Of a stretch of DNA of 64,000 nt, positions 38,689 through 47,542 are shown piece by piece. Position 1 is the stretch's first letter. Each line of letters starts with the position of its first letter. Made by a program: the position numbers and the translations under genes. Below the pieces are notes generated by a model. That model did no database searches. It was not told the DNA's origin and worked only from the letters and a program-made list of their open reading frames with translations. Source of the DNA: Kitasatospora aureofaciens (GTDB lineage: Bacteria > Actinomycetota > Actinomycetes > Streptomycetales > Streptomycetaceae). The DNA lies in assembly GCF_001188955.3 (NCBI RefSeq), contig NZ_JPRF03000001.1, positions 310,001 to 374,000 on the forward strand, written 5' to 3'.

Positions 38689-39887
38689 GCGGGGGCGACA
38701 GTCGGCCGGACAGCCTGATGGACGGCTGGGTGCGGGCGGGGTTGCTCGTCGCCGTGACCGTCGGGGCCTTCGTCGAGGTCGGCTCGCCACACCGGCACTA
38801 CGGCTGGCTGGTGGACGTGTTCGCGCTCGCGGCGGTGGGTGTCGTCGGTGCGGCGGCCGCGCTGGGGTCCGAGCTCGCCGCGGTGCCGGCCGGGCAGCGG
38901 AACCGGCTCGACCGGGAGCCCGGGCCCGATGCAACGGTGCCGGCCTGCCGCTACGTCGCAGGACCATCCGCGCCGACGGCCCAGCCGGCGAAGCCCCGGC
39001 CGTTCCTGCGCGAGCGGCCCACCGACCCGATCGTTCCCCGCTTCGGTGACGGTGCGCGGGCCCAGGGCTTCCCCTGGCTGCTGCCCGAGCGCACGGTGCA
39101 GAACGGGATCGCCGCGGACGAAGCCACGGTCGGAGCCCTCACCATCCGCGCGGCCTCCGTGGTCGGGCCCGGCCACCGCTGTGACCAGCCCGCCGGGCCA
39201 CGACAGGATTCCTACCGGATCGGGCGCACCCGGGACAGCCGGTACGCGATCGTGGCCGTGGCCGACGGCCTGTCCAGTGCCGCGTGGTCCGACACCGGGG
39301 CCACCACGGCCTCGAGCCAGGCAGTCACCCTGCTGCGCGAGCAGATCGAGGCAGGTGACTTCGACCGGCTCGACGTCAAGGAGTTGTACGGGCGGGTCGC
39401 GGAATCGATCGCCGGGCAGGCGGCCGGACGCGGCGTCGGCACCGCGCACCTGGCCACCGTGCTGATCACCGCGGTGATCGCCGAGCCGGACGCGAGCGGC
39501 ACCGCCCGGGCGTGGGTCGGGTGGCTCGGTGACAGTTCGGCCTGGACACTCGACCCGCGCGTCCCGCGGTGGCAGTTCTCCGCGGGCCAGGCCAAGGACC
39601 GTGAGGGCCCGGTGGTCTCGAACGAGGTCGCCGGCCGCCTGCCGGACACGCCGCACCTGGCCCTGGACGGCTACGTCACGCTGGCCCCCGGTGCAGCCCT
39701 GGCGCTGGTGACGGACGGGATCGGCGACGCGTGGGCGGACCCGGCGGGCAACGTCAACGAGTACTTCGCGAACGCCTGGCGCTCTCCTGTCCCTGCCACC
39801 CGGTTCACCGCCGACGTCGGCTTCGACGCACCGCAGTGCCTCGACGATCGCACCGCCGTCGTGGTGTGGAACGGCAGGGGGGCATGA
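38685..39887 (+). CDS. membrane-anchored PP2C-family protein phosphatase
   Basis: The 400-residue protein has two N-terminal membrane helices (about residues 14-32 and 42-62), a Pro-rich linker, and a PP2C domain from about 155. Metal-binding motifs appear as Gln-Asp-Ser-Tyr, Ala-Val-Ala-Asp-Gly-Leu, Leu-Gly-Asp-Ser, Val-Thr-Asp-Gly-Ile-Gly-Asp and Asp-Asp-Arg-Thr. It overlaps both neighbours by four bases. Together with the following kinase and vWA genes it forms the phosphatase-kinase-vWA triad known from tellurite-resistance-type (TerY) systems. Confidence 0.85.
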   Translation: MSGGDSRPDSLMDGWVRAGLLVAVTVGAFVEVGSPHRHYGWLVDVFALAAVGVVGAAAALGSELAAVPAGQRNRLDREPGPDATVPACRYVAGPSAPTAQPAKPRPFLRERPTDPIVPRFGDGARAQGFPWLLPERTVQNGIAADEATVGALTIRAASVVGPGHRCDQPAGPRQDSYRIGRTRDSRYAIVAVADGLSSAAWSDTGATTASSQAVTLLREQIEAGDFDRLDVKELYGRVAESIAGQAAGRGVGTAHLATVLITAVIAEPDASGTARAWVGWLGDSSAWTLDPRVPRWQFSAGQAKDREGPVVSNEVAGRLPDTPHLALDGYVTLAPGAALALVTDGIGDAWADPAGNVNEYFANAWRSPVPATRFTADVGFDAPQCLDDRTAVVVWNGRGA

Positions 39888-41074
39888 CCGATCTCAATCC
39901 CGTCGCCGACGGCAGCGTCCCGGCGGTCGATCCGCGGGGCTGGCCATTGCCGCGGGCCGTGGGCCTCGGCGATCTCGGACCGCTCGCCGAGCCGATCTCC
40001 GAGCACAACGGTCAGGCCGTCGCCGTACGGCCGTTGACGGACCATCCGGGCTGGCTCGCCAAGCTCTACCGGCCGGACCCGCACCCGGAGGACGCCCAGC
40101 GCATCGACCTGTTGATCTCGGCCCCGGACACCCTGCCGGAGTCGGAGCGGGCGACCCTGTACGCCGGAACGTGCTGGCCAGCGGCCCGGATCCACGGGCC
40201 CGGCAATCCGGCCGTCGGATGCGTGATCCCGATGGCGCCCGAGCACTACCGTGCCGAGCTGCGGCGCGGAAAGTTCAGCGAGCGCCGGTTCCTCGAGATC
40301 GACTGGCTGGCGAAGTCCGACGAGTCGATCCGGGGCGTCGGCCTGCCGCGCCCCGCCTTCGGGGACCGACTGGAGGCCTGCCGCCGGCTGACCGAGCTCG
40401 CCGCGATCCTGGAGGCTCTGGGCCTGGTCTACTCGGACTGGTCGTTCTCCAACGCCTTCTGGAGTCCTGACCGGCGTTCCGTCTACCTCATCGACGTGGA
40501 CGGCTGTCAGCCGCAGAAGATGCCCGACATTCACCAGCCGAACTGGGCCGACCCGCTCACGCCGCCGGGCTCCGACGCGGACCACTGCACCGACCGCTAC
40601 CGGCTCGGCCTGCTCGTCGCCAAGTGCCTGACCGGCCAGCGCGATGCGCGCGCCTTCCACAGCGTCTCCCTCTCGCCCTGGCCGGAGCAGCCTGCCCTCT
40701 CCGAGGTGCTGCTGGACATGCTGTTCGCGACCGAGCGTGAACGACGGCCCACAGCTGTCCAGTTGAACCAGGCACTGAACAACGGCCCCTACCTCAGGAC
40801 CGTGCCACGCCCCACCCGCAGCGCACTGCCCCCGCTGCCCCCGCTGCCCGCGTCGCAGACGGTACCGCAGCCCCCCGCCGGCACGGGCGCCGCGGAGACG
40901 GGCACCGCGGACACGGGCACCGCCAAGTCGGGCACCGTGGCCGAGGGCACCGTCGTCACGCGCACCACCGAGAAGAAGAAGGATCCTGCGACCACCTGGA
41001 ACGCCCGGTGGATCTGGGCGTTCGCCTTCGCCGTGATCCTGCTCATCGTCATCAGCATCGCCTCCAACCACTAG
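39884..41074 (+). CDS. protein-kinase-like protein with C-terminal membrane tail
   Basis: The 396-residue protein shows a divergent kinase fold. A Lys in Trp-Leu-Ala-Lys-Leu-Tyr takes the ATP-Lys place, the catalytic loop is Tyr-Ser-Asp-Trp-Ser-Phe-Ser-Asn-Ala, and the metal site is Ile-Asp-Val-Asp-Gly. A Pro/Thr-rich segment with Gly-Thr-Ala repeats (about 305-365) leads to a single C-terminal membrane helix. Kinases of this kind accompany PP2C and TerY-like vWA genes. It overlaps the phosphatase gene and is 15 bases before the vWA gene. Confidence 0.82.
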   Translation: MTDLNPVADGSVPAVDPRGWPLPRAVGLGDLGPLAEPISEHNGQAVAVRPLTDHPGWLAKLYRPDPHPEDAQRIDLLISAPDTLPESERATLYAGTCWPAARIHGPGNPAVGCVIPMAPEHYRAELRRGKFSERRFLEIDWLAKSDESIRGVGLPRPAFGDRLEACRRLTELAAILEALGLVYSDWSFSNAFWSPDRRSVYLIDVDGCQPQKMPDIHQPNWADPLTPPGSDADHCTDRYRLGLLVAKCLTGQRDARAFHSVSLSPWPEQPALSEVLLDMLFATERERRPTAVQLNQALNNGPYLRTVPRPTRSALPPLPPLPASQTVPQPPAGTGAAETGTADTGTAKSGTVAEGTVVTRTTEKKKDPATTWNARWIWAFAFAVILLIVISIASNH

Positions 41075-41089
41075 CTCAGAGGTGCACCC

Positions 41090-41740
41090 ATGTCACTCTG
41101 CCTGCCCACCTACGTGGTGATCGACGCGTCCTCGTCGATGAAGCCGCATGAGGCGGTGCTCAACGCGACCCTCTCGCGCTTGCACTACAACCTGGCGACG
41201 AATCCGCGTGTCTCGGAGTTCGCCCGGGTCAGCGTCATCGCCTTCTCCACCGACGTGCACGTGGTGATCCCGATGTCGGACATGGAACAGGTGCCGAACA
41301 TGCCTGAAGTGATCTGCGGCGGGCGCACGGACTACGGCAAGACCTTCGACCGGTTGCGGGAGTGCATCGAGCAGGACGTCAGCAGCCTGCGGGCGCAGCA
41401 CTACAGCGTGCTGCGGCCCACGGTCTTCTTCCTGACCGACGGCGGTCCGACCGACGCGAACTGGCGGAAGTCCTTCCGCGAGCTGGTGGACCGGAACCGG
41501 CCCCGCTACCCACACGTGATCGCATACGGCTTCGGCGGTGCCGAGCGGGGTGTGCTGCAGGTGGTGGCGACCAAGGCGCTGTTCATCGCCGACGGCACGG
41601 ACACCGAGTCGGCACTGAGCGGGGCGATCTCCGGCCTGCTCAACACCCTGATCGCCTCGTCGCAGACAGGTCAGATGCAGATCGCCACCGATGTCAAGGG
41701 CTTCGAGTACGTCCAGGTCGCCCAGGAATACGTCGACTGA
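41090..41740 (+). CDS. TerY-like von Willebrand A-domain protein
   Basis: The 216-residue protein is a single vWA domain with a complete metal-ion-dependent adhesion site: Asp-Ala-Ser-Ser-Ser-Met, a Thr in Gly-Gly-Arg-Thr-Asp-Tyr, and Leu-Thr-Asp-Gly-Gly-Pro-Thr-Asp. The length and motif spacing fit TerY. It probably binds a phosphorylated or complexed partner in the triad with the kinase and phosphatase. Confidence 0.88.
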   Translation: MSLCLPTYVVIDASSSMKPHEAVLNATLSRLHYNLATNPRVSEFARVSVIAFSTDVHVVIPMSDMEQVPNMPEVICGGRTDYGKTFDRLRECIEQDVSSLRAQHYSVLRPTVFFLTDGGPTDANWRKSFRELVDRNRPRYPHVIAYGFGGAERGVLQVVATKALFIADGTDTESALSGAISGLLNTLIASSQTGQMQIATDVKGFEYVQVAQEYVD

Positions 41741-41742
41741 GC

Positions 41743-42117
41743 ATGGCCTCCGACCCGAGTACCCCCGTGCCCCGGGCACTGCGTGCCTCTGTCGGGCTGT
41801 CCGTACTGGCTGCGGTGCTGCTCGCCTGCGGCGGCGCGGTCGAGGCAGCGGGCAATCTTCTCGGCCCGTCGACGAGCGGGGACAGAGGCGGCTCGCACCC
41901 GACGGCGCCGGCGCCGGTACGGCCGACCCCTGACATCTCCTCTTCCCCCGCAGCGCCGTCGCCGAGTTGCCCGCCCTCGGCCTCACCCACCCAACTGCCC
42001 GAGCCCTTGCCGACCGCCACCACACCATCGCCCTCCCCGGAGCGTCCTCCGAAGAAAGGCTCCAAGCACGAGACCGCCAAGACGACGGTTCCTGCACCGG
42101 ATAGCACTGCTGAATAG
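41743..42117 (+). CDS. small membrane-anchored Pro/Ser-rich protein (possible lipoprotein)
   Basis: The 124-residue protein has one hydrophobic segment (about residues 16-32) ending Ala-Val-Leu-Leu-Ala-Cys-Gly-Gly, which could be a lipobox. A Pro/Ser/Thr-rich low-complexity stretch and a Lys-rich tail follow. It begins 3 bases after the vWA stop and closes the operon. Without folded domains it may be a tether or surface stalk. Confidence 0.6.
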   Translation: MASDPSTPVPRALRASVGLSVLAAVLLACGGAVEAAGNLLGPSTSGDRGGSHPTAPAPVRPTPDISSSPAAPSPSCPPSASPTQLPEPLPTATTPSPSPERPPKKGSKHETAKTTVPAPDSTAE

Positions 42118-42428
42118 CTGCCTGGTTCGCCGAGGTGCCGAGCAACACGGTCGGTAGGCGCCGGCCACCCGCCCCGGCGGACCGTCAACACCCGGAAAGG
42201 AACGCACCCGCGGCCCGGGTCGGGAGCTTGAACCCGATCCGGGTAGCCGTCGTCCTCCACTGGGTCGGTCACGATTCCCCGGCCGCTCGGTGAGCGGGCC
42301 TCACGGACTGCACTCAGCTCCGGTTCCGGGGATCCTACCGACAGCGCCACCGGCCCCCAGGCCACGCCCTCGTACGCCGGTCGAACGCCCCGGCCCGGTG
42401 CTCACCTCGACGTCCGGTCGGCGGGCGT
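42118..42428. other. convergent intergenic region, no gene
   Basis: The gap lies between the end of the triad operon and the end of the convergent 1,503-residue STAND gene. I see short GC palindromes but no strong terminator and no supported ORF. Confidence 0.5.
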
Positions 42429-45400
42429 TCACGCCGGGTCGGTCCGGTCGGTGGAGTCCAGCAGTTCCTCGGAGAGGACTCCGAGCGCACCGGGTTCGAG
42501 GCGGAGCAGCGTCGGCAGGCACAGCTGCCAGTGCCCGATGATCAGGGCGTGGGCCAGGACGCGGCGGCCGTCGGCGGGTGGGAGGTCGGGGGCCATGGCG
42601 GCGAGTGTGCGGGCCTGCTCGGACGGGTCCGCGATCGACCGCGCAAGCTGCTCGGCGCGACCCGGTTCGCCTGCCTTGGCGAGGTGATGGGCGATGGCTG
42701 CCAGCGCCTCGGCTTGGGGGCGGGGTTCGAGGATGAGCCGGGCCAGGTGCTCAGCCTGCTCCGGGTCGCCCAGGTCGAGGCAGGTCCGGACGGTCTCGGC
42801 GAGCGCCCTGGCTCTCGTCCGCGGTTGGTCGATGGTGTGGATGATCGACGCGGCTCGGTCGGGCGCGCCGGCTGCGGAGATCACCGACGCGACGTCGGCC
42901 AGGGCGGTCGCCCGCAGCGGCTCGGTAGTGATGGACCGGGCGAGTTCCTCGGCCCGCGGCAGGTCGCCCACCTGCGCGCAGGTACGGGCGATCTCGCTGA
43001 TGGCCTGCTCCCGGTAGGGGGTCTTGGTGATCGAGTCGGCTGCCAGCTCGGCCTGTCCGAGGAGCCTCCTGCTCCGTGCGGCATCGCCGTTGCCGGCTAC
43101 CGTCACGGCGAGTGCCGCGAAGCCGCCGGCACGCAGTTGTGGATGGGTGATCGCGCCGATGCTGCGTTCGGCCTGCTCGGGTTCGGCTGCCGCCTCCGCC
43201 CTGCGCGCCACGGCGATCAGGGCCTTGGCCTGCTGGTAGGGGTGGCTGATCTCCCGGGCGCTCTGTTCAGCCTGGATCAGTTCGGCCCGGATCGTTCCGG
43301 CCCGGATCGGTTCGGCGCCGTCGTCCACCGGGTCGGCAGGCGTGGCCTCCTGCGCAGGCAGGGATGTGCTGCCGTCCGGGGCAGTGGCCGAAGTCGCGTG
43401 CCCCGTGCTCCGGTTGTCGACCGGAACCGTCGGGATGGCGCCCAAGGCCTTCTCGCGCTCCTCGGTCCCCCGGATGGCATCCGCGATCCGTACGGCTCGG
43501 GCGAGGTCGGCAGCTGCGACGGCCGCACGCACGACGAGCAGCAGCGCCTTGTCCTGCTGGGTCGGATCACTGATCGTGTCGGCAACGGCCACGGCCCGGT
43601 CCAGGTCCCCCGTGGTCGCCAGGGCCTGGGTGATCACCGTCAGGGCACGGTCGCGCTGTGGCGGTTCGGGGATGGCGTACGCGAGGGCTGCTGCCTGGTC
43701 GAAGCCGCCATCGGTGGCTGCCGCCTTCGACAGGGCGGAAAGGTCGCTGCTGCGGCGGACCGGGCGGCTGTGCGACCGGGCGACGCCCTCGGCCTCGCGC
43801 GCCACCGCCGTGGCGTGCCCGTCCTGACCATCGGCCACCAGCCCGGAGGCGACGTCGGCGAGGGCCCTGGCCTGCCGTGCGGGGTTCGCGACGGAGCGCG
43901 CGAGAGCCATCGCCCGGTCCGGGTCACCGACCGTGGCCAGGACCCGGGCGAGGGCCGACAGTGTCGCGTCCCGGTCGGATGACCGGGTCAGCGGCCGGGC
44001 GAGCCGTTCCGCGAGGTCCAGCAGGTCCAGTGCCCTGTCACGCTCGCGGCAGGCGGACAGGGCATGGGCGACACCGATGAGAATCCACGCCTTCCGCGCC
44101 GGGTTGCGGATCGCGTGGGCGATCGCCTCGGCTTCGGTGATGAGCTGCCGTGCCGCCCGGTGGTGGCCCGTGGCGCTCGCCGCCCTGGCGATGGTGGTGA
44201 GCACCTGGGCCCGCTCGGATCGGCTGGCGACGGAGCGGGCCAGCCCCCGGCCGCGTTGCCACTGCCCGGAGTTGGCAACCTCCACGGCGACCACGCCGAG
44301 TGCCTGGGCCCGCTCGGACCAGGTGGTGACGGATGTCGCGACCCGCTGGGCCGTACGGTCGTCGCCGGCGGCAGCGAATGCGCGGGCAGCCGCGACGAGC
44401 GTGTGGGCGTGCCGGGTCTCGTCGGCCGTCGACCGGGCCGTCGCCTCGGCGCGGGAGGCCAGCAGGAGAGCGCGGTGCCGGTCGCCGGACGCGGCGGCCG
44501 CACGTGCGACCGCGGCGACGGCCACCGCCTGCCGGTGGGGGTCGGTGATCGCTGCGACGAGCTGTTCGGCGTGGTCGGTGAGGATGCCGGCTCCTCGGAG
44601 GTCTCCGCTTCCGGCCGCCTCTCGCGCCACGGCGGCGAGCGCCTGGACCCGCCGGGCCGGATCGGTGATTGAGCGCGCCAGGGCCTCGGCTCGGCTGTGC
44701 TGACCGAGCTGCGCCCAGACGCCCGGGAGGTTGGCGGGAATGTCGACGTTGCGGTCGGTGAGCACGGTCCGGTGGACGGCGAGTCGGCTCAGTGACAGCA
44801 GGTCGGGAACCGCGTGTCCGGCCACGGCCTCCTGGGCTGCGGTGATCTCGGCCAGGGCGACCGTGTCACCGCCGATGATGTCGAGCATTCGGTCATGGCG
44901 GCCCGGGTCCGTCGCACACGCCAGGGTCCGGGTGAGGTCGCCGGTGCTGAGCAGCAACCGGAAGTACCCGCGCAGCAGGTACTCGGGAGTGTCAACCGGC
45001 CACCGTCGACGGCGGTACCCGTCCGCCCAGGCGTGCAGACGGTCCCGGTACGCGCCCAGCCTGGCGGCGCCGAGCAGCCCTGCCGCCTGTTGCTGCAGTT
45101 CTTCGTGGCCGAGGACGTAGACGACGGTCCCGCGTTGCCACCGCGCGGCGCGGGGCGCGAAGGTCCGGCCGGACACCGCCCCCAGGCACTCCTCGACCTC
45201 CCAGGCCGCCAGTCCGGTAAGGTCCGCCAGGTCGGCCCCGGAGAGACCGCCGCCGCTCGCGGTGAGCAGGCCCAGCAGGTCCTGTTCCGTCGGGCTCCCC
45301 CTCAGCAGCCGCTTGAGCTCGCGCTCGGCGTCCTGGCGGACCACCGCGGCATGCGGTGACACCCTCAGGCGCCGGGCGATGTCGCTGCGTCGCAGCGGGT

Positions 45401-46940
45401 GGTCGTCGGGGACGTCGGTGGGTATCGGCGGGTTGGGTCGTCCTGCCACGATCACGCGCATTCCGGCCGGTGGTCGGGCCGGGAGCATCGCCGCGATGCT
45501 GTGCGCGTCGGGGCCTGCGGTCACTCCCTGGTCCTCGTCCAGCCCGTCCACCACGAGGACGAGCCGTTCGCCCCTCGCGCGACACAGGTCGGCTGCCCGT
45601 TCAAGGGCACCCAGCAGGTGCGCGTCGCGAGTGGCGTCGGTCAGCAGGGTCGGCATGGGAGCACCGAGGATTTCCAGCAGCTGTTCGAGGACGACATCGG
45701 CGAAGGCGATCCGGTCGCCCTGGCCGGCCAGGCGGGCGGTGATGAAGAACGACACCACCCGGACACCCGCCGGAGGTGCGAGGACGAAGGAGGACAGCAG
45801 GGCGGACTTTCCGGCCCATGCCTCGGCCCGCCACCACAGGTATGACCGTGCCGCCTGTGCCGCGTCCTGACTCGTGCAGAACTCGACCATGTCTGCCAGT
45901 TCCTGCTCGCGGCCGCGCAGCTCTGCCGGGGCGATGCGCCGGACCTGAGCGAGATAGTCCGACCGTACGACGGGACCGGCGTGTACGAGGGGGCCGCCGG
46001 CGGAGGGTTCCGGGGCTGCTGTCGGCGCCGGTCCGCTCGGGATCTCCTTCCGGCCGTTGCGCGGCCGGGGATTTCGGGCCGGGCTGGAAAGTCCGGCCGG
46101 GCCGGGAATTCGGGCCAGGGGTACGCCGACCAGGTCACGGCGCAGCGAAGCCGCGTCCTTGCTGGCGGCCGCAGGAGCGTAGCGGCCCGCCAACTCGGCC
46201 AAGCGGCTGAACAGGGCGTCCGCTGCCTCCGCCGTGCCGGCTGACGTGACGTGCCGGAGCCGAGCGACGGCATGCGTACGGTCGCTCTGGTCGACGCCTT
46301 CCATGCGGAGCTCCCGCACTCTGAGCGCACTGAGGAAACGCCAGGTCAGCCCGGCGGCCCCGGCCCCTGACGCGGTGTCAATGCCGACAGCGCGTGCAGC
46401 GGCGGCGACGACCTCGTCAAGGTACTCAAGTCGGCGCCGATTGGCCTGGTTGGTCCGTCCCGGGAACGCCACTGCCGAACGGAAGGCCCGTTCGTCCGCG
46501 ACGTCCCGGGCGATAGTCGCCAGTTCCGCGATCTCCTTCACATGAGCGTTGGAACCGGAGACGGTCAGACCGAGTTGCCACCGCCCCGAGGCCACCTGGG
46601 GCGCCTGGTCGCGCAGGACACGGAGGTAGGACCCGATCAGCTCGACCGAGGCGGTGTCACTGGGGACGAAGGAGGGATCGCGCCGCACGCCGATCGACAC
46701 CGTGCGCTTGCTACCGTCCGGCGCGAAGCCGGTCACCACGAAGTCGTCCACCGCGCTGACAGCGCTCGCCTGGAAGGCGACCTCGTGCAGCGTGACGTCG
46801 TCTCCGAGCTCGGTGAGCGGATCGCCAGTCAGCAGATGGCTCAACAGCAGGGCGCCGTAACGGTGTTCCAGTACGGTCCCGCCACCACCCGTGGAGTACG
46901 GGCTTGCTCGTCTCACTTCACGCTGGGAGCTGGCCGACAC
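42429..46940 (-). CDS. giant STAND-type NTPase with N-terminal nuclease-like domain and TPR-like repeats
   Basis: The 1,503-residue protein has three parts. Residues about 20-220 form an N-terminal alpha/beta domain with Ser-Ala-Val-Asp-Asp-Phe-Val-Val and, 20 residues later, Val-Ser-Ile-Gly-Val-Arg-Arg. This resembles the layout of restriction-nuclease-like effector domains, but the last motif lacks the usual Lys. A STAND NTPase follows, with Walker A Trp-Ala-Gly-Lys-Ser-Ala-Leu near 378 and Walker B Val-Leu-Val-Val-Asp-Gly-Leu-Asp-Glu near 465. From about 720 to 1480 lie some twenty helical repeats built on Ala-x-x-Ile-x-Asp-Pro-x-x-x-Ala-x-Ala-Leu, of TPR type. Receptor ATPases of this form act in bacterial immunity and stress sensing. 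The start is the GTG at 46940. Confidence 0.8.
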   Translation of the reverse strand: MSASSQREVRRASPYSTGGGGTVLEHRYGALLLSHLLTGDPLTELGDDVTLHEVAFQASAVSAVDDFVVTGFAPDGSKRTVSIGVRRDPSFVPSDTASVELIGSYLRVLRDQAPQVASGRWQLGLTVSGSNAHVKEIAELATIARDVADERAFRSAVAFPGRTNQANRRRLEYLDEVVAAAARAVGIDTASGAGAAGLTWRFLSALRVRELRMEGVDQSDRTHAVARLRHVTSAGTAEAADALFSRLAELAGRYAPAAASKDAASLRRDLVGVPLARIPGPAGLSSPARNPRPRNGRKEIPSGPAPTAAPEPSAGGPLVHAGPVVRSDYLAQVRRIAPAELRGREQELADMVEFCTSQDAAQAARSYLWWRAEAWAGKSALLSSFVLAPPAGVRVVSFFITARLAGQGDRIAFADVVLEQLLEILGAPMPTLLTDATRDAHLLGALERAADLCRARGERLVLVVDGLDEDQGVTAGPDAHSIAAMLPARPPAGMRVIVAGRPNPPIPTDVPDDHPLRRSDIARRLRVSPHAAVVRQDAERELKRLLRGSPTEQDLLGLLTASGGGLSGADLADLTGLAAWEVEECLGAVSGRTFAPRAARWQRGTVVYVLGHEELQQQAAGLLGAARLGAYRDRLHAWADGYRRRRWPVDTPEYLLRGYFRLLLSTGDLTRTLACATDPGRHDRMLDIIGGDTVALAEITAAQEAVAGHAVPDLLSLSRLAVHRTVLTDRNVDIPANLPGVWAQLGQHSRAEALARSITDPARRVQALAAVAREAAGSGDLRGAGILTDHAEQLVAAITDPHRQAVAVAAVARAAAASGDRHRALLLASRAEATARSTADETRHAHTLVAAARAFAAAGDDRTAQRVATSVTTWSERAQALGVVAVEVANSGQWQRGRGLARSVASRSERAQVLTTIARAASATGHHRAARQLITEAEAIAHAIRNPARKAWILIGVAHALSACRERDRALDLLDLAERLARPLTRSSDRDATLSALARVLATVGDPDRAMALARSVANPARQARALADVASGLVADGQDGHATAVAREAEGVARSHSRPVRRSSDLSALSKAAATDGGFDQAAALAYAIPEPPQRDRALTVITQALATTGDLDRAVAVADTISDPTQQDKALLLVVRAAVAAADLARAVRIADAIRGTEEREKALGAIPTVPVDNRSTGHATSATAPDGSTSLPAQEATPADPVDDGAEPIRAGTIRAELIQAEQSAREISHPYQQAKALIAVARRAEAAAEPEQAERSIGAITHPQLRAGGFAALAVTVAGNGDAARSRRLLGQAELAADSITKTPYREQAISEIARTCAQVGDLPRAEELARSITTEPLRATALADVASVISAAGAPDRAASIIHTIDQPRTRARALAETVRTCLDLGDPEQAEHLARLILEPRPQAEALAAIAHHLAKAGEPGRAEQLARSIADPSEQARTLAAMAPDLPPADGRRVLAHALIIGHWQLCLPTLLRLEPGALGVLSEELLDSTDRTDPA

Positions 46941-47212
46941 CCGGTCAGCCTAGTACTGCGACGAGCCGTCGTTCCATCCCGTCGTGCTCTCGGACCCGAC
47001 TCCCGGCGGCGGACGGCGTCCGGGTCGGCATGGATGTGCAGGGCGAGCCGGTGCTCCACCGCCAGCACGACTGAACACTCGGGCCCGTACGCCTGGCTCA
47101 GCATGAGCAGCACCCGCGGGTCGTAGACGATCGCGGGCACCTTCTGGTCCAGGCGCCCGGCGAGGAGCAGGCCGAAGAGTTCCTCGCACCGCTGCGCCAC
47201 CGGCCAGTCCAC
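46913..47212 (-). pseudogene. fragment upstream of the large STAND gene
   Basis: A 99-codon frame (open back to about 47285 without an ATG) reads as folded protein, with Arg-Cys-Glu-Glu-Leu-Phe-Gly-Leu-Leu-Leu, Pro-Ala-Ile-Val-Tyr-Asp-Pro-Arg-Val and Leu-Ala-Leu-His-Ile-His-Ala-Asp-Pro-Asp. It then degenerates and overlaps the STAND start. It looks like the remaining C-terminal part of a larger gene. Not recognised. Bases 47213-47542 hold no gene I can support. Confidence 0.4.
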
Positions 47213-47542
47213 GTGGTCCTGGATGTGGAAGTCTTGGTCGGTCGTGTCCTCGGGGCGGCGGTGCTGCGTGACAGCGAAGTTGAATCACCCGAGTTTCGGA
47301 GCAACGCGCTTGGGTTGCGCACCTGTCGCCCGAGGTTGGACAGCGTGCCGGCGGTGAAGGACCCGTCGCAGCGAAGCTTCACCGGTCTCAGCGGAGTTTG
47401 ACTGGCCGGCGGTTGTCTCGCCGATGTTGGACCGCTGGGTTGCCGCCCGATGATGTCTCGGGCCTTGGTCACATCGCCTGATCTGGCCGCGGAGGAACGG
47501 ACCGCTGCCGTCGGACACAGTGCCGCAGGGCTGGAACGCGGG

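Noticed and set aside
38950..39150. Possible vWA or second cyclase gene antisense to PP2C
   Set aside because: Only shadow frames without motifs.
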